Source: Paenibacillus macquariensis (lineage in GTDB: Bacteria > Bacillota > Bacilli > Paenibacillales > Paenibacillaceae). Taken from it: a stretch of DNA of 61,121 nt. Position 1 is the stretch's first letter. Every line of letters begins with the position of its first letter. The notes beneath the pieces were generated by a model that was given only the letters and a program-made list of their open reading frames with translations, had not been told where the DNA came from and did no database searches. Positions 16,967 through 26,865 of the stretch are shown piece by piece. The stretch is from the NCBI RefSeq assembly GCF_900156375.1, contig NZ_FTNK01000024.1, forward strand, positions 1 to 61,121, written 5' to 3'. The translations under genes were made by a program, and so were the position numbers.

Positions 16967-19078
16967 TTATTCTTGTTCTTGAATGCGGTACATCAGACTA
17001 TCGAAATCGCCACGCAATGGTAGCTCAACCCCAATGTTCATCAATGCTTTGCCTGTCCATGTTCCCGAAAGTTCATCGATCACATACGTCTTATCCGGAT
17101 TTAACCCCTGCAAGCGTAGACGTGGTAGCCCATCACCCAATCGCTGCGAATGAAGGAAGGCGAATACAACGGTCTCAGATGCTTGCTTATTTACATACTG
17201 CACCGCTGTAACTCCTTGTTTCTTCAGAGCATCTATACGGTATTGCTGACCATATTGTACTAACGGACGAATCTCTTTGTACTGCTCCACGAAGCCTGCT
17301 GACTCTTCAATCAGCTCGTCGCTCCATTCGTTCAAGTTCGAACCAATCCCAAGCGTCCCCATCATTGCACTATGGAACCGGTATTTCAATGAAGTTACAC
17401 GCTTGTTCATCCCGCTGACAGCTTCTGTTACCCAACAAGTCATCATCTTCGGCGCATAGACATACGAGAATCCTTCTTGAATACTTAGACGGTCGAACGC
17501 ATCCGTATTGTCGCTCGGCCACGTCTGATCCGCATAACGAAGAATTCCTAAGTCAATCCGTGAACCTCCACCTGCGCAAGTCTCAAATGCAACATGCGGG
17601 AATCTCTCCCGAAGTTCAGCCCATATTTCATATAAGGTTTGTGCATGTCGGATCCAAATTTCCTTCTGTCTATTCAACGGGTGATCCTTCATTCCCGGCT
17701 GTGTAATGGTCCGGTTCATATCCCATTTAATAAATGTAATGTCATGATTCGATAAAAGATCCGTCATGAATTCAAGGATATAACTCTTCACTTCCGGCTT
17801 GGAGATATTCAACAACAGTTGATTACGTAATTCCGTCCGTCCACGTGTAGGGAAATGATAGACCCAATCCGGGTGCTGACGATACAAGTCACTATCTGGG
17901 TTAACCGATTCCGGCTCTACCCATATCCCGAACTCCATCCCTAAATCATGAACTTTGTTAATTAATTCGTTCAAGCCATTCGGGAACTTCTCCTCGTTCA
18001 CGAACCAGTCGCCTAGACCTGCACGATCATGATTTCGTTGCCCGAACCAGCCATCATCAACAACGAATAGCTCTACACCTAATTTAGCAGCGCGCTCGGC
18101 TAATGCCATCTGATCTTTCGCGTTCACGTCGAAGTAGGTCGCTTCCCAAGAATTATAAAGTACCTTCCTTGCTTCTTGATTCGGAATCACATAATCATAT
18201 TGATATTGATGAAGTTGACGGCTCATGTTACCAAATCCACCTGTCGTGTAGCCTCCAACAAACTCAGGTGCTTCGAAGCTTTCACCTGCTCCTAAAGTCC
18301 ATTCACTATCAAAGTCGCTGATTCCTCCGGTCACTTTCAATTGATTGAATGATGTCTTCTCCGCTGTAATCTTCCAGTTACCGCTCCATGCAAGAGCGCC
18401 GAACCATACATTCCCATGATCTTCGGTTGCATGTCCATTATCGATGGCGAACCAAGGATTCGCATGAACGTCTGTGAATCCTCTTCTGGATTCTAGTACT
18501 TTCTTTCCTTCGGATAGCACGGTATTACGAAGTTGGAATTCTCCCGACCATTTCCCGGTCACATGCGTCAACCGATAATCTTGCAAATTTGGAATCGGCC
18601 AAGCTGCAGATTGAACATTCTCCAAGATGATATCATGTGTTCCCGTATTCACGATTTTGGCAGAGCGTACAACCAAGTCAAACTCAGGGATCACTTTATA
18701 CAACAATTGTGTCTCTAACGGATAGACTTCATCTTGTAACGTGATGACTAATGTCTCTTGTCCCTCTTGTTCCATGATGTGATGACTTACATACTTCATG
18801 GATAGGTCACGCACACCATCGTGCATTGTCACCTTAAGAGATGGCTCGGTATAGACAAGATCACCCCAGAAACTGTACTCTTCCATTTCTCGTTCTACTT
18901 CCGCATCGAAGGAACTATGCCCCCAAGGTCGAAGCAGCGGAAGGCAATCTTCCAATGCCACGGAAGCTCCCCAGTAAAGATGCTGGAGGCTTCCTTTCTC
19001 ATTTAACCCAAATACATAGGATGTTTGCTTCATTTGTATTGCAAAGACATGATGTTGCTTGTTATATTGGATTGTCAT
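16967..19078 (-). CDS. Alpha-galactosidase, GH36
   Basis: 703 residues, no signal peptide, so cytosolic. ATG at 19078 with AGGTGA 4 nt upstream. The N-terminal beta-sandwich (1-320) is followed by the TIM barrel: NSWEATYFDV, VVDDGWFGQRNHDRAGLGDW, GIWVEPESVNPDSDLYRQHP, FIKWDMNR with the nucleophile Asp (about 465) and WPSDNTDAFDR with the acid/base Asp (about 535). ETCAGGGSR between them is also characteristic. It hydrolyses terminal alpha-1,6-galactose from melibiose, raffinose and related oligosaccharides. Length and motifs match bacterial GH36 enzymes of the AgaN/RafA kind. It lies downstream of a solute-binding-protein remnant and a GH4 gene on the same strand. Confidence 0.95.
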   Translation of the reverse strand: MTIQYNKQHHVFAIQMKQTSYVFGLNEKGSLQHLYWGASVALEDCLPLLRPWGHSSFDAEVEREMEEYSFWGDLVYTEPSLKVTMHDGVRDLSMKYVSHHIMEQEGQETLVITLQDEVYPLETQLLYKVIPEFDLVVRSAKIVNTGTHDIILENVQSAAWPIPNLQDYRLTHVTGKWSGEFQLRNTVLSEGKKVLESRRGFTDVHANPWFAIDNGHATEDHGNVWFGALAWSGNWKITAEKTSFNQLKVTGGISDFDSEWTLGAGESFEAPEFVGGYTTGGFGNMSRQLHQYQYDYVIPNQEARKVLYNSWEATYFDVNAKDQMALAERAAKLGVELFVVDDGWFGQRNHDRAGLGDWFVNEEKFPNGLNELINKVHDLGMEFGIWVEPESVNPDSDLYRQHPDWVYHFPTRGRTELRNQLLLNISKPEVKSYILEFMTDLLSNHDITFIKWDMNRTITQPGMKDHPLNRQKEIWIRHAQTLYEIWAELRERFPHVAFETCAGGGSRIDLGILRYADQTWPSDNTDAFDRLSIQEGFSYVYAPKMMTCWVTEAVSGMNKRVTSLKYRFHSAMMGTLGIGSNLNEWSDELIEESAGFVEQYKEIRPLVQYGQQYRIDALKKQGVTAVQYVNKQASETVVFAFLHSQRLGDGLPRLRLQGLNPDKTYVIDELSGTWTGKALMNIGVELPLRGDFDSLMYRIQEQE

Positions 19079-19099
19079 ATAATCACCTACTAATTAGTT

Positions 19100-19597
19100 T
19101 TATTTCCACAATTCCAGACGTTGTTTATAGTTCTCGTTATAGAGTTTCTCTAGCTTAGGAAGACCAGCTGCATCTGATTCCTTGATCATTTGGTTGTATA
19201 TTTCTGTTACTTGTTGTTCCGAAGGTGCTAGTGCCATTTTCAAGTAATATTTTTTTATAATTTCATCAACTTTTTGTTCCATAATCGCTTCCGCTATACC
19301 CCCAGCAGCTCCTAAGTTATCGTATAGAGCTGTGTCGTAAGCCGTATCTGCTAGATTCTTAATTGCCAAATCTGTTGTAGGATCGGTTTTGAAACGTCCA
19401 ATCAAGTCATATGGTGCACCGTTTGAATGTCCATTGCATACTACCAATATCTTCCTATTTAGTGTCGTCGGAATAGAAGGCTTGCCGTCGATTGTCGGAT
19501 ATTTTTCTTTGAATCTCATATGCAAATCTTCAAACTCTTCTGCTGTGAAGGACTCGCCGTTATTCACTTTATCGCCTACACCTAGTTCACCGCCCGA
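19100..19597 (-). pseudogene. Remnant of an extracellular solute-binding protein
   Basis: About 165 codons without signal peptide or lipobox. Segments such as FTAEEFEDLHMRFKEKYPT, IDGKPSIPTT, IGRFKTDPTTDLAIKNLADT and the end LPKLEKLYNENYKQRLELWK look like pieces of the large carbohydrate-binding lipoproteins (LplA type) of Paenibacillus ABC importers. Two in-frame stops (TAG, TGA) sit directly upstream of SGGELGVGDKVNNGES, so the N-terminus is lost, and the length is about a third of a complete binding protein, which points to an internal deletion. It probably once belonged to an alpha-galactoside importer of this cluster. Family call is by resemblance only. Confidence 0.6.
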
Positions 19598-19657
19598 TCA
19601 CTAGAACTAAAACGAATCAGCTCTAGTAATTCGGACGGTAGACGATTTAATCATTGC

Positions 19658-20956
19658 TTATTTATAGGTTGGAAGCCAGTCCCCATGCGCTTCAATTAAA
19701 TCATCGCACATCGCTTTGATGTCATCCATCGACAGCTCAGCACCTGTATGTGGGTCCAGCATCGCTGCGTGATAAATGTGCTCGCGTTTGCCGGTAATTG
19801 CCGCTTCGATTGTGAGCAGCTGTGTATTAATGTTCGTACGGTTAAGCGCAGCACATTGCGGAGGCAGATCGCCAACAAACGTCGGTGTTACACCGTTGCG
19901 GTCTACTAGACAGCTAACTTCGACACACGCCTCTTTCGGAAGATTCGTGATAAGGCCTGTATTCATGACGTTGCCGCCAATCTTGAACGGAACATTCGTT
20001 TCAATCGCTTCGAAAATATACGACGCGTATTCATGCGTACGTTTATGATCCAGCTCCGGATTATTGACGAGCTCTTGTTTCAGTTTCTTCCAATTGCCGA
20101 TTTGCTCAATGCAGCGGCGCGGATATTCATCCAACGGAATGTTGAAGCGATCGATCAGTTCCGGATAGTTACGTTTGATGAAATACGGATGGTACTCAGC
20201 ATTATGCTCAGACGATTCTGTAATGTAGTAACCGAAGTTGAGCATCATTTCGTAACGCACCATATCCCAGTGCTTCTCATTTTGCTTCTCGCGCGCACGG
20301 CGTTTAATTTCCGGATACAAGTCTACGCCGTCTTTAGAAACTTCAAGCAGCCAAGCCATATGATTGATACCAGCGATTTTGGATTTTACGCCCGTTTGAT
20401 CCATGCCAAGGCTGTCGAACAGTCCAGATACGCAGCCCTGAACACTGTGACAGAGGCCGACAGTATTGACACCGCCGTACGTATTCATCACATTCGTCAG
20501 AACCGCCATCGGGTTGGTATAGTTCAGGAACAATGCGTCTGGACATACTTCTTGAATATCTTTTGCAAAATCAAGCATTACCGGAATTGTGCGCAGGTTA
20601 CGGAAAATGCCGCCGATCCCGACCGTATCAGCAATGGTTTGACGTAGCCCGTATTTCTTAGGAATTTCAAAATCGGTAATCGTACACGGATCATAGCCGC
20701 CGACTTGAATTGCATTCACTACATATTTGGCACCGCGAAGGGCTTCCTTACGGTCGGTATATGCTTTAATCGTAGATGTGCTTCCACATGTATTCTTGAT
20801 GTGATTTAGCATGGTTTCCGATTCGGACAAACGCTCCGGGTTAATATCAAACAGGGCAATTTCGAATCCTTGCAGTGCAGGTGTGTGTAGACAGTCACCA
20901 AGTACATTTCTGGCAAATACAGTGCTTCCTGCTCCGATGAATGTAATCTTAGGCAT
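19658..20956 (-). CDS. melA: GH4 alpha-galactosidase (MelA type)
   Basis: 432 residues from the ATG at 20956 (AGGAGG 6 nt upstream; the open frame extends further without a site). NAD-binding fold at the N-terminus: KITFIGAGSTVFARNVLGD, ALFDINPERL. NYTNPMAVLTN and GLCHSVQGC are the GH4 motifs; the Cys-His pair in CHSVQ coordinates the metal and the sequence is the MelA subtype. GINHMAWLLEV supplies the second conserved His. GH4 enzymes use NAD+ and Mn2+ and an oxidation-elimination mechanism to cleave alpha-galactosides in the cytosol. Divergently transcribed from an AraC regulator that probably controls it; followed by the binding-protein remnant. Confidence 0.93.
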   Translation of the reverse strand: MPKITFIGAGSTVFARNVLGDCLHTPALQGFEIALFDINPERLSESETMLNHIKNTCGSTSTIKAYTDRKEALRGAKYVVNAIQVGGYDPCTITDFEIPKKYGLRQTIADTVGIGGIFRNLRTIPVMLDFAKDIQEVCPDALFLNYTNPMAVLTNVMNTYGGVNTVGLCHSVQGCVSGLFDSLGMDQTGVKSKIAGINHMAWLLEVSKDGVDLYPEIKRRAREKQNEKHWDMVRYEMMLNFGYYITESSEHNAEYHPYFIKRNYPELIDRFNIPLDEYPRRCIEQIGNWKKLKQELVNNPELDHKRTHEYASYIFEAIETNVPFKIGGNVMNTGLITNLPKEACVEVSCLVDRNGVTPTFVGDLPPQCAALNRTNINTQLLTIEAAITGKREHIYHAAMLDPHTGAELSMDDIKAMCDDLIEAHGDWLPTYK

Positions 20957-21135
20957 GAAGATCCTCCTTAAAATATTCCGCATGTAAGCGGATTAATGTC
21001 TTTTTCATACTATCTACTATAGAGCAGAAAACGGCTAATTGAGTAGGACATAATGCATGTTTAATATGTACATTTGTAGTTTTTTCTTTTAGACTGAAAA
21101 TACGAATATGCAAGCGAAAGTGAGAATTCTAAAAG

Positions 21136-22038
21136 ATGTCCAATGAGGAAAAGTCCATCCGAAGCATGAATCACACATCGGATCATTATAAATTTACGGT
21201 CATGAACAATACGCAGCCTGCACAAGGTGAGTTATCATTACTATTCAGCGGAGAAGGAAAGCCCGTTCCCGGACACGCGAACGGGCCTTCCGTTCATAAC
21301 TACTATCTGGTGCATACCGTCATCTCCGGACGCGGCAGGTTTGAATTGTGCGGACAGCGCTATACGTGTACGAAAGGCGATACGTTCATCATTTTTCCGG
21401 ATGAGCTGTTTACCTATATCGCTGACGAAACTGAGCCTTGGCATTATATGTGGGTAGCCTTCAAAGGCCATATCTCGGAGCATTTACTGCTCAGCTTAGG
21501 ATTCTCGCCTTCCCATCCGATTGTGCGAATAGACGATATCCGCCCGCTCACTTCGCTCTACCGCAAAATTCGTGCAACGTTTGAGCTTACACCTTATCCG
21601 GAGCTTGCCGATCTGGAGGCCGGCGGTCTGTTGCGCGTATTTCTGAAAGAGCTTGGGCAAAATAATGTAGGCAAGCTCGCCTTCCATTCACTTGCAAACG
21701 TCCCGGATATTGAGCGGCAAATTAACCAAGCCGTCCGCTGGCTATCCTACCAGTACGCACAGCAAATTTCAATTGAGGAACTAGCACGCAGTCTAGGTTA
21801 TCATCGCACCCATTTATCCAAAATGTTCAAGCAAGTCACCGGTTTATCACCTATGCAGTTTCTGCTAAAGGTGCGAATGGAACGGGCGAAGGAGCTGCTC
21901 AGTGGTCAGATACATCTATCGATTAACCAGGTAGCCTTTTCTGTAGGCTATACTGACGCGTTGTATTTCTCCAAGCAGTTTCGCAAAACATTCAGTTGCT
22001 CGCCGTCAGAATACCGGATGCTGGCTCTCGGCCATTAG
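21136..22038 (+). CDS. AraC-family transcriptional regulator
   Basis: About 300 residues. N-terminal cupin (HTVISGRGRFELCGQRYTCT, KGDTFIIFPDELFTYIADE), C-terminal AraC DNA-binding domain with ISIEELARSLGYHRTHLSKM, FKQVTGLSPMQFLLKVRM and INQVAFSVGYTDALYFSKQF, ending SPSEYR. The start is uncertain: ATG at 21136 has only a weak ribosome binding site and an in-frame ATG follows at residue 11. Divergent from melA (179-nt gap), so the likely role is galactoside-dependent activation of melA. GC content is higher than in the flanking genes, as also in melA. Confidence 0.9.
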   Translation: MSNEEKSIRSMNHTSDHYKFTVMNNTQPAQGELSLLFSGEGKPVPGHANGPSVHNYYLVHTVISGRGRFELCGQRYTCTKGDTFIIFPDELFTYIADETEPWHYMWVAFKGHISEHLLLSLGFSPSHPIVRIDDIRPLTSLYRKIRATFELTPYPELADLEAGGLLRVFLKELGQNNVGKLAFHSLANVPDIERQINQAVRWLSYQYAQQISIEELARSLGYHRTHLSKMFKQVTGLSPMQFLLKVRMERAKELLSGQIHLSINQVAFSVGYTDALYFSKQFRKTFSCSPSEYRMLALGH

Positions 22039-22114
22039 ACTCCTCTTGACAAGGTCGCAATACAAAAAAGCAGTCGTATCCTTGCCAATTTGTTTTTTTG
22101 CCGTAATAAATAAC

Positions 22115-22158
22115 AAGCCGAGATGAACGCAGTGATGCTTGCGTTCATCTCGGCTTAT
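22115..22158. terminator. Strong intrinsic terminator
   Basis: 17-bp perfect stem AAGCCGAGATGAACGCA / TGCGTTCATCTCGGCTT with an 8-nt loop, flanked by AATAAATAAC and ATTA. It separates the AraC gene from the convergent ABC permease gene and may work in both directions. Confidence 0.75.
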
Positions 22159-22303
22159 TACAGCTTAAATCATGCAGTTGACGTTTCGGCAGATTCTTAC
22201 CACCTATGATTTCTTTTACATCCTGCATCAAAATCATCCCTAAAAGGGGGTTGCATTCAACAACAGCATTGATTTTCCCTTTAACCATCTCAACGTCGGA
22301 ATT

Positions 22304-24250
22304 TTAGAACATAGCTTTCTTCAACTTCTGTACATACAAAGCTCTAATAACAATAAAGTATACAACTTGCACGATGAAGTATCCCACTACGGCTGTTAAA
22401 GAGGATTGTATCGTGGTAGCCATACCTAGTTCTGGACGAATAAGTTCCACCGTAATAATAGAACCTAGGGAAGCAATGAATAGTGGTAGAAAGAATAAGA
22501 CCGAAAGTTGAATCGAGGCTGATCGACTCATCTCTTGCTCTGTCAGACCAATTCGCGATAATGACTGATACATACGTTGATCAGACTTTAAATCGCTGTA
22601 CAATTTGAAATACAAGAAACTAACGGATGACACTGAGAACATAGCGGCAATAAAGATCCACACGAATTTAATAATGCTAAATCCTTGCTTCATTTGTAAG
22701 TAGTCCATGGCACGAAGAGAGATAGAAGATCCTAAGTCTTTATTCATTACCGTGTTGATCTCTCCAGTGACCTTCAACTCCTGTGAATTCTCCTGCGGTA
22801 AATGATCATTTGACCATTCCGGTATGATATAAAATACGGTAGCAGATGGTGACTGAGCATTCGGTCTACTTAATAGTAGCTCATACAGATCGTTAAATCG
22901 CTCATCAGACAATACAACTAATCGAGCATCATAGATTCCCGGCATGGCTGCCGATTGTTGCATCAACACATCGAATGAAGAAGATGTATTAAATGTGAGT
23001 GTTGGATAAGTTGTAAAGCCTTCTGTTTGCTTTTCCCCCGTACGTGTATACGTATTCGAAGTGTTGTTAATAAGAATGGCCTCTTGATCCTTTAGGACAT
23101 CCACATCAGAGAGATTGTAAACCTCAACTAATTGCTTGTAGCTCGACAAACGCATTAATCCGAACAAGCCAGAAGTCTCCTCTTCAAACATCACATTTAG
23201 GCCTTCAAATTGTATTTGGTCATACTTAATTTCGTTGCGATCTAAGATCTGATCGATCCTCAAGATATCCTGATCCCAATTGGGGGTTACCGTATCATAT
23301 GATTTATATTGAATCGCGAACGGATTGTTGGTAAATTCCCGTTTGTTCTGAGCGTCTCCACTCAATACAATACTAAGGAACCCGCAAGCCATCGCTGTCA
23401 CGACAGTGATGATGAAGAAGATACGTGCACTGTCTTTGATTTTGTAAGCCATCTCTGACAGCCAAAGTAGATTGACTCCACGGTAAAAGAAAGCCTGACT
23501 ACGCTTCATAAGACGGATCATATACACACTTAGCTGTGTGAAAAAGAAGTACGTACCAATAGTCCCTAAACCTAGCACGAATATATAAGTCTCACCAATA
23601 TCCTTCTGCGCTAGGAAAAAAGCACCGCCTATACAGGCTGCCGACAGGAGTGACAGGAATATCGATGCTTTCGGCTCTGTTTTGGGTTTACTACTCCCTT
23701 TCAGTAATTCCAGCGTTTGTTGCTTACGTAGAAACAACGTCGTTGTGAACGAAATGATAATAAAGAGTGCTGCAAAGGCTCCTGCTGTTAACCCTATCGC
23801 TTGCGTTGGGAAATAAAAGTTCAGCCCTTCAAGACCCGTCATTTCGGTGCTTAACAATAAGAAGAGTTTGGAGAATAATAGACCGAAGCCTAGACCACTT
23901 ACAATGGAAAGCGCTCCGATGATTAGATTCTCCATGAACACAATCGTATAGATCTGAGATTGCTCTGCGCCAAGTATCGTTAGTATGCCAAACTCCTTCT
24001 TCCTCGCCTTGAGAAAGGAACTAATTGAATACAAGACAAAGAAAAATGAGAAGAAGAATATAACGTATTCTGCGGCTTGCATCCCCACATGAACGGACAT
24101 CCCAAGTTCGTCGCCCATCAGTGCAGGGTGAAACATGAAGATCGCATACGAAAAGAAAATCGACACTGAGAATGTGCTGCACAGGAAGTAAGCCACATAA
24201 GCACGCGCATTGCGGGTGACATTGTTCCAGGCAAATTGACTAAATGTCAC
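22304..24250 (-). CDS. BceB-like ABC transporter permease (FtsX family)
   Basis: 648 residues with ten membrane helices: one at the N-terminus (AYVAYFLCSTFSVSIFFSYA), a first FtsX block (about 50-290) and a last block (about 520-645). A large extracytoplasmic region of about 210 residues lies between helices 7 and 8 (about 310-520), which is diagnostic of the BceB class that detects and detoxifies peptide antibiotics. Its start overlaps the ATPase stop by 11 nt. It works with the ATPase at 24240-25001 and signals to the neighbouring kinase. Substrate cannot be read. Confidence 0.9.
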   Translation of the reverse strand: MTFSQFAWNNVTRNARAYVAYFLCSTFSVSIFFSYAIFMFHPALMGDELGMSVHVGMQAAEYVIFFFSFFFVLYSISSFLKARKKEFGILTILGAEQSQIYTIVFMENLIIGALSIVSGLGFGLLFSKLFLLLSTEMTGLEGLNFYFPTQAIGLTAGAFAALFIIISFTTTLFLRKQQTLELLKGSSKPKTEPKASIFLSLLSAACIGGAFFLAQKDIGETYIFVLGLGTIGTYFFFTQLSVYMIRLMKRSQAFFYRGVNLLWLSEMAYKIKDSARIFFIITVVTAMACGFLSIVLSGDAQNKREFTNNPFAIQYKSYDTVTPNWDQDILRIDQILDRNEIKYDQIQFEGLNVMFEEETSGLFGLMRLSSYKQLVEVYNLSDVDVLKDQEAILINNTSNTYTRTGEKQTEGFTTYPTLTFNTSSSFDVLMQQSAAMPGIYDARLVVLSDERFNDLYELLLSRPNAQSPSATVFYIIPEWSNDHLPQENSQELKVTGEINTVMNKDLGSSISLRAMDYLQMKQGFSIIKFVWIFIAAMFSVSSVSFLYFKLYSDLKSDQRMYQSLSRIGLTEQEMSRSASIQLSVLFFLPLFIASLGSIITVELIRPELGMATTIQSSLTAVVGYFIVQVVYFIVIRALYVQKLKKAMF

Positions 24251-25001
24251 GAGACTCGCCCCCTAAGAATGACAACGTGTTAATGATCTCTTGATAAAAT
24301 GTCTGCTTATTCTCTCCTCGGCGTAGTTCATTGTGAAGCTGACCGTCTTTGATAAAAATAATTCGCTGACAATAGCTAGCCGCGACCGGATCATGCGTCA
24401 CCAAAAGGGTCGTTGTATGATCTTCACGATTCAACGTCTCCATCATTCTCATGACATTACGAGCTGAATTGGAATCAAGATTACCGGTAGGTTCATCCGC
24501 AAGTAATAGTGAAGGCTTATGAATGACAGCTCTAGCAATTGCTGCGCGCTGACGTTGCCCACCAGATATCTCATATGTGCGCTTGTCCAGGATATCTGCA
24601 ATCCCGATTCGTTCAGCAATTTCCTGAACACGTATATTCATCTCAACGACACTTTTACGATCGAGTGATAACGGTAAGATGATATTTTCTTTAACTGTCA
24701 ACGTATCGAGAAGGTTGAAGTCTTGAAACACAAGACCGAACTCACGACGGCGAAACGTCGCCAACTCCTTCTTCGATAGTCCTGTTGTTCTTTTATTATT
24801 AATAAGTATTTCACCTGAAGTCGGTTCGTCTATAGTCGAAATTAAGTTGAGTAACGTCGTCTTCCCGCTTCCCGACGGTCCCATAATCCCTACAAATTCT
24901 CCCTGCTGTATCTTAAATGTGATATCTGATAATGCTTTATAAGATACTTTGCCGTTATATATCTTACTTACTTGATTAAGTTGTAATGTCTCCATATTCA
25001 A
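24240..25001 (-). CDS. BceA-like ABC transporter ATP-binding protein
   Basis: About 253 residues. Walker A GPSGSGKTT, Q-loop FQDFNLL, signature ISGGQRQR, Walker B LLLADEPT, H-loop VTHDPVAAS, all intact. Starts either at TTG 25001 (AAGGG 8 nt upstream) or ATG 24995 (METLQLNQVSKIY). ATPase partner of the BceB-like permease. A 36-nt operator-like element lies just upstream at 25061-25096, so this gene pair has its own regulated promoter inside the cluster. Confidence 0.92.
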   Translation of the reverse strand: MNMETLQLNQVSKIYNGKVSYKALSDITFKIQQGEFVGIMGPSGSGKTTLLNLISTIDEPTSGEILINNKRTTGLSKKELATFRRREFGLVFQDFNLLDTLTVKENIILPLSLDRKSVVEMNIRVQEIAERIGIADILDKRTYEISGGQRQRAAIARAVIHKPSLLLADEPTGNLDSNSARNVMRMMETLNREDHTTTLLVTHDPVAASYCQRIIFIKDGQLHNELRRGENKQTFYQEIINTLSFLGGESRDI

Positions 25002-25060
25002 TCACTCATCCCTTCTGTTGTGTTACATATAACTTACCGTAATCACATATTAGGGATCGA

Positions 25061-25096
25061 CTTGTTTACCTTACACTTTCCTTACATCCATGTAAG
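25061..25096 (-). promoter_or_regulatory. Operator-like element before the BceAB-type transporter
   Basis: Minus strand: CTTACA-TGGA-TGTAAG (25096-25081), then G-AAAGTGTAA-G-GTAAAC. The inverted repeat CTTACA-N4-TGTAAG resembles BceR-type binding sites. The same extended element occurs at 26866-26900 in front of the DUF418 gene; 24 of the first 28 positions agree. It lies within the last codons of the kinase gene. Confidence 0.7.
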
Positions 25097-26087
25097 ATAA
25101 GTCTCTTGGTACAGCAAAAGTCATACGAATCGTTGTCCCTGACCCTTGAACAGACTTCGCGTCAATCGTATGGGTTAAGCGCCGACATACTTCCTTAGCC
25201 ATATATAGCCCCATCCCTGTTGACTCACGATACAACCGCCCGTTCTCACCTGTGAAATGGGCATCAAATATGCGCGGAATATCCTGTGATGCAATGCCAA
25301 CACCGTAATCTTCGACTTCGATTACAACCAAGTTATCTTCCCTTAACAAACGAATATCGAGCTGATTTGCTTCTATGGAGTAACGTACCGCATTCGTTAC
25401 AATCTGAGAGAAGATAAAAGCTAGCCATTTCTTATCCGTTATGATGATCAAACCTTCCTCTCCATGAACGGACGGATACAACTCATTCTTAATAAGTAGA
25501 CGACGATGATCACGTAATACCTCATTTAGTAGTTCAAGCATATCCGTTGGTTCAAGAAAGAAATCCAGTTCGAAGCTCTCAAGACGTGACATATACAAGA
25601 CCATATCAAGCCCCTTCTCCATCCGGTCTAGCTGCTCCTGGATATCTACAAATATCGGATCTGGTCGCCCTTTTGCCAGTAGATTCGCAACCGATAGAGG
25701 GGTCTTCATTTGATGAACCCATTGATTCATGAACAAGATGTGCTGTTTCTGACGTGATTCAAACTGCTGTACATCTTTCATATATAGCTGATATTGCTTA
25801 TGTAATAGTGCCTCTGTCCGCTTGGCTGCATAAGTGTGAGCCTTCAGTTGTAAGGTATCATCAAGCTTACTCATCGTCTCTACTTGAGATAGTAGCTTAT
25901 AATATGAATGATTCTGAACATAACGAACGATTAAATAAAGACTAAGTACAACAAACCCCAGTAAGAAAATATACATGAGTAATGATATCGTTGTGAATCC
26001 TTCCAACCAAAGAACCGATAGTAGCAAGTATAATTGCAGAAGATTCATAGCGATCAGCATCAGGTGATCTTTTATAAAAGACTTCAT
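25071..26087 (-). CDS. BceS-like intramembrane-sensing histidine kinase
   Basis: 338 residues. Two membrane helices in the first 60 residues with almost no extracellular loop, as in intramembrane-sensing kinases that depend on a BceAB transporter for input. H-box MNQWVHQMKTPLS (His about 127), N-box IVTNAVRYSIEA, G1 VEDYGVGIA and STGMGLYMAKEV. It phosphorylates the OmpR-type regulator whose gene overlaps its start by 4 nt. Downstream lies the transporter pair, 70 nt away. Confidence 0.92.
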   Translation of the reverse strand: MKSFIKDHLMLIAMNLLQLYLLLSVLWLEGFTTISLLMYIFLLGFVVLSLYLIVRYVQNHSYYKLLSQVETMSKLDDTLQLKAHTYAAKRTEALLHKQYQLYMKDVQQFESRQKQHILFMNQWVHQMKTPLSVANLLAKGRPDPIFVDIQEQLDRMEKGLDMVLYMSRLESFELDFFLEPTDMLELLNEVLRDHRRLLIKNELYPSVHGEEGLIIITDKKWLAFIFSQIVTNAVRYSIEANQLDIRLLREDNLVVIEVEDYGVGIASQDIPRIFDAHFTGENGRLYRESTGMGLYMAKEVCRRLTHTIDAKSVQGSGTTIRMTFAVPRDLSYMDVRKV

Positions 26088-26782
26088 GTATTGTCTCCTA
26101 TCTTCAGCCTGTATCCTACCCCTCGGATCGTTTCTATCGATTGTTCGAGACCCATGACCTCAAGGCTCTTCCGCAAACGTGTAACGTAGACATTAAGTGT
26201 ATTCTCCCCTACGTAACGATGATCATCCCAGAGCGCATCCAGTAAAAAAACGCGACTCACCACTTGATTAGCATGCTCCATTAAAAGCGATAGTAAGGTC
26301 GTTTCTTTGAAGCTGAGTTCAGCTGTGACACCATTGTAGGAAAGCTCCTGTGTATCCACCTTCAAGCTCAGTTCCCCAGCCGTTATGGTGGTCGAAGCCG
26401 AAGCATAGTCTCCATAGGCTCGTCTCAATTGACTTTCTATTTTGGCTAACACCACTTCAGGATAAAACGGCTTCGTGATGTAATCATCTGCTCCATTCTG
26501 CAGCGCCACGACTTGATCCATCTTATCTGCACGTGCAGATATAAAGAGAATCGGACAGGTCGATACGGTGCGAATCTGTCTGCACCAGAAGAATCCATCG
26601 AATTTCGGTAAATTCACATCAAGTAGAACCAAATGCGGCTTAACGTGTTGGAACTGTTCCATCACGGTTCCGAACTCCGTAATCGCATGGACCTGATAGT
26701 TATATTTCTCTAAGTGTTCCTTCAGTAATTGCCGTAACTGAGGATCATCTTCAATAATTAAGATCGTCTGCATCATCAGCAC
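26084..26782 (-). CDS. BceR-like response regulator (OmpR family)
   Basis: 232 residues. Receiver domain: EDD at 10-12, phospho-acceptor in LVLLDVNLPKFDG (about 54), TKPFYPE (about 105). C-terminal winged helix with LSFKETTLLSLLMEHANQVV, DALWDDHRYVGENTLNVYVT, RLRKSLE and the RGVGYRL end. First gene of the module. Predicted to bind the CTTACA-N4-TGTAAG elements at 25081 and 26866 and to switch on the transporter and the divergent DUF418 gene. Confidence 0.92.
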   Translation of the reverse strand: MLMMQTILIIEDDPQLRQLLKEHLEKYNYQVHAITEFGTVMEQFQHVKPHLVLLDVNLPKFDGFFWCRQIRTVSTCPILFISARADKMDQVVALQNGADDYITKPFYPEVVLAKIESQLRRAYGDYASASTTITAGELSLKVDTQELSYNGVTAELSFKETTLLSLLMEHANQVVSRVFLLDALWDDHRYVGENTLNVYVTRLRKSLEVMGLEQSIETIRGVGYRLKIGDNT

Positions 26783-26865
26783 TCCTTCAAGTCATTCGTT
26801 GTTTCGAGGGTAACCTTAACCTAGGAAGTGAAATGATGCAAGTAGCTCGTCCCATCGGACGTAAC

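Noticed and set aside
20033..20647. 204-codon plus-strand frame opposite melA
   Set aside because: Antisense shadow of the strongly conserved GH4 gene, explained by its codon bias.
24240..26782. VanRS/phosphate-type two-component system
   Set aside because: The kinase lacks an extracellular sensor domain and is linked to an FtsX-type permease with a large external domain, which fits the Bce class.
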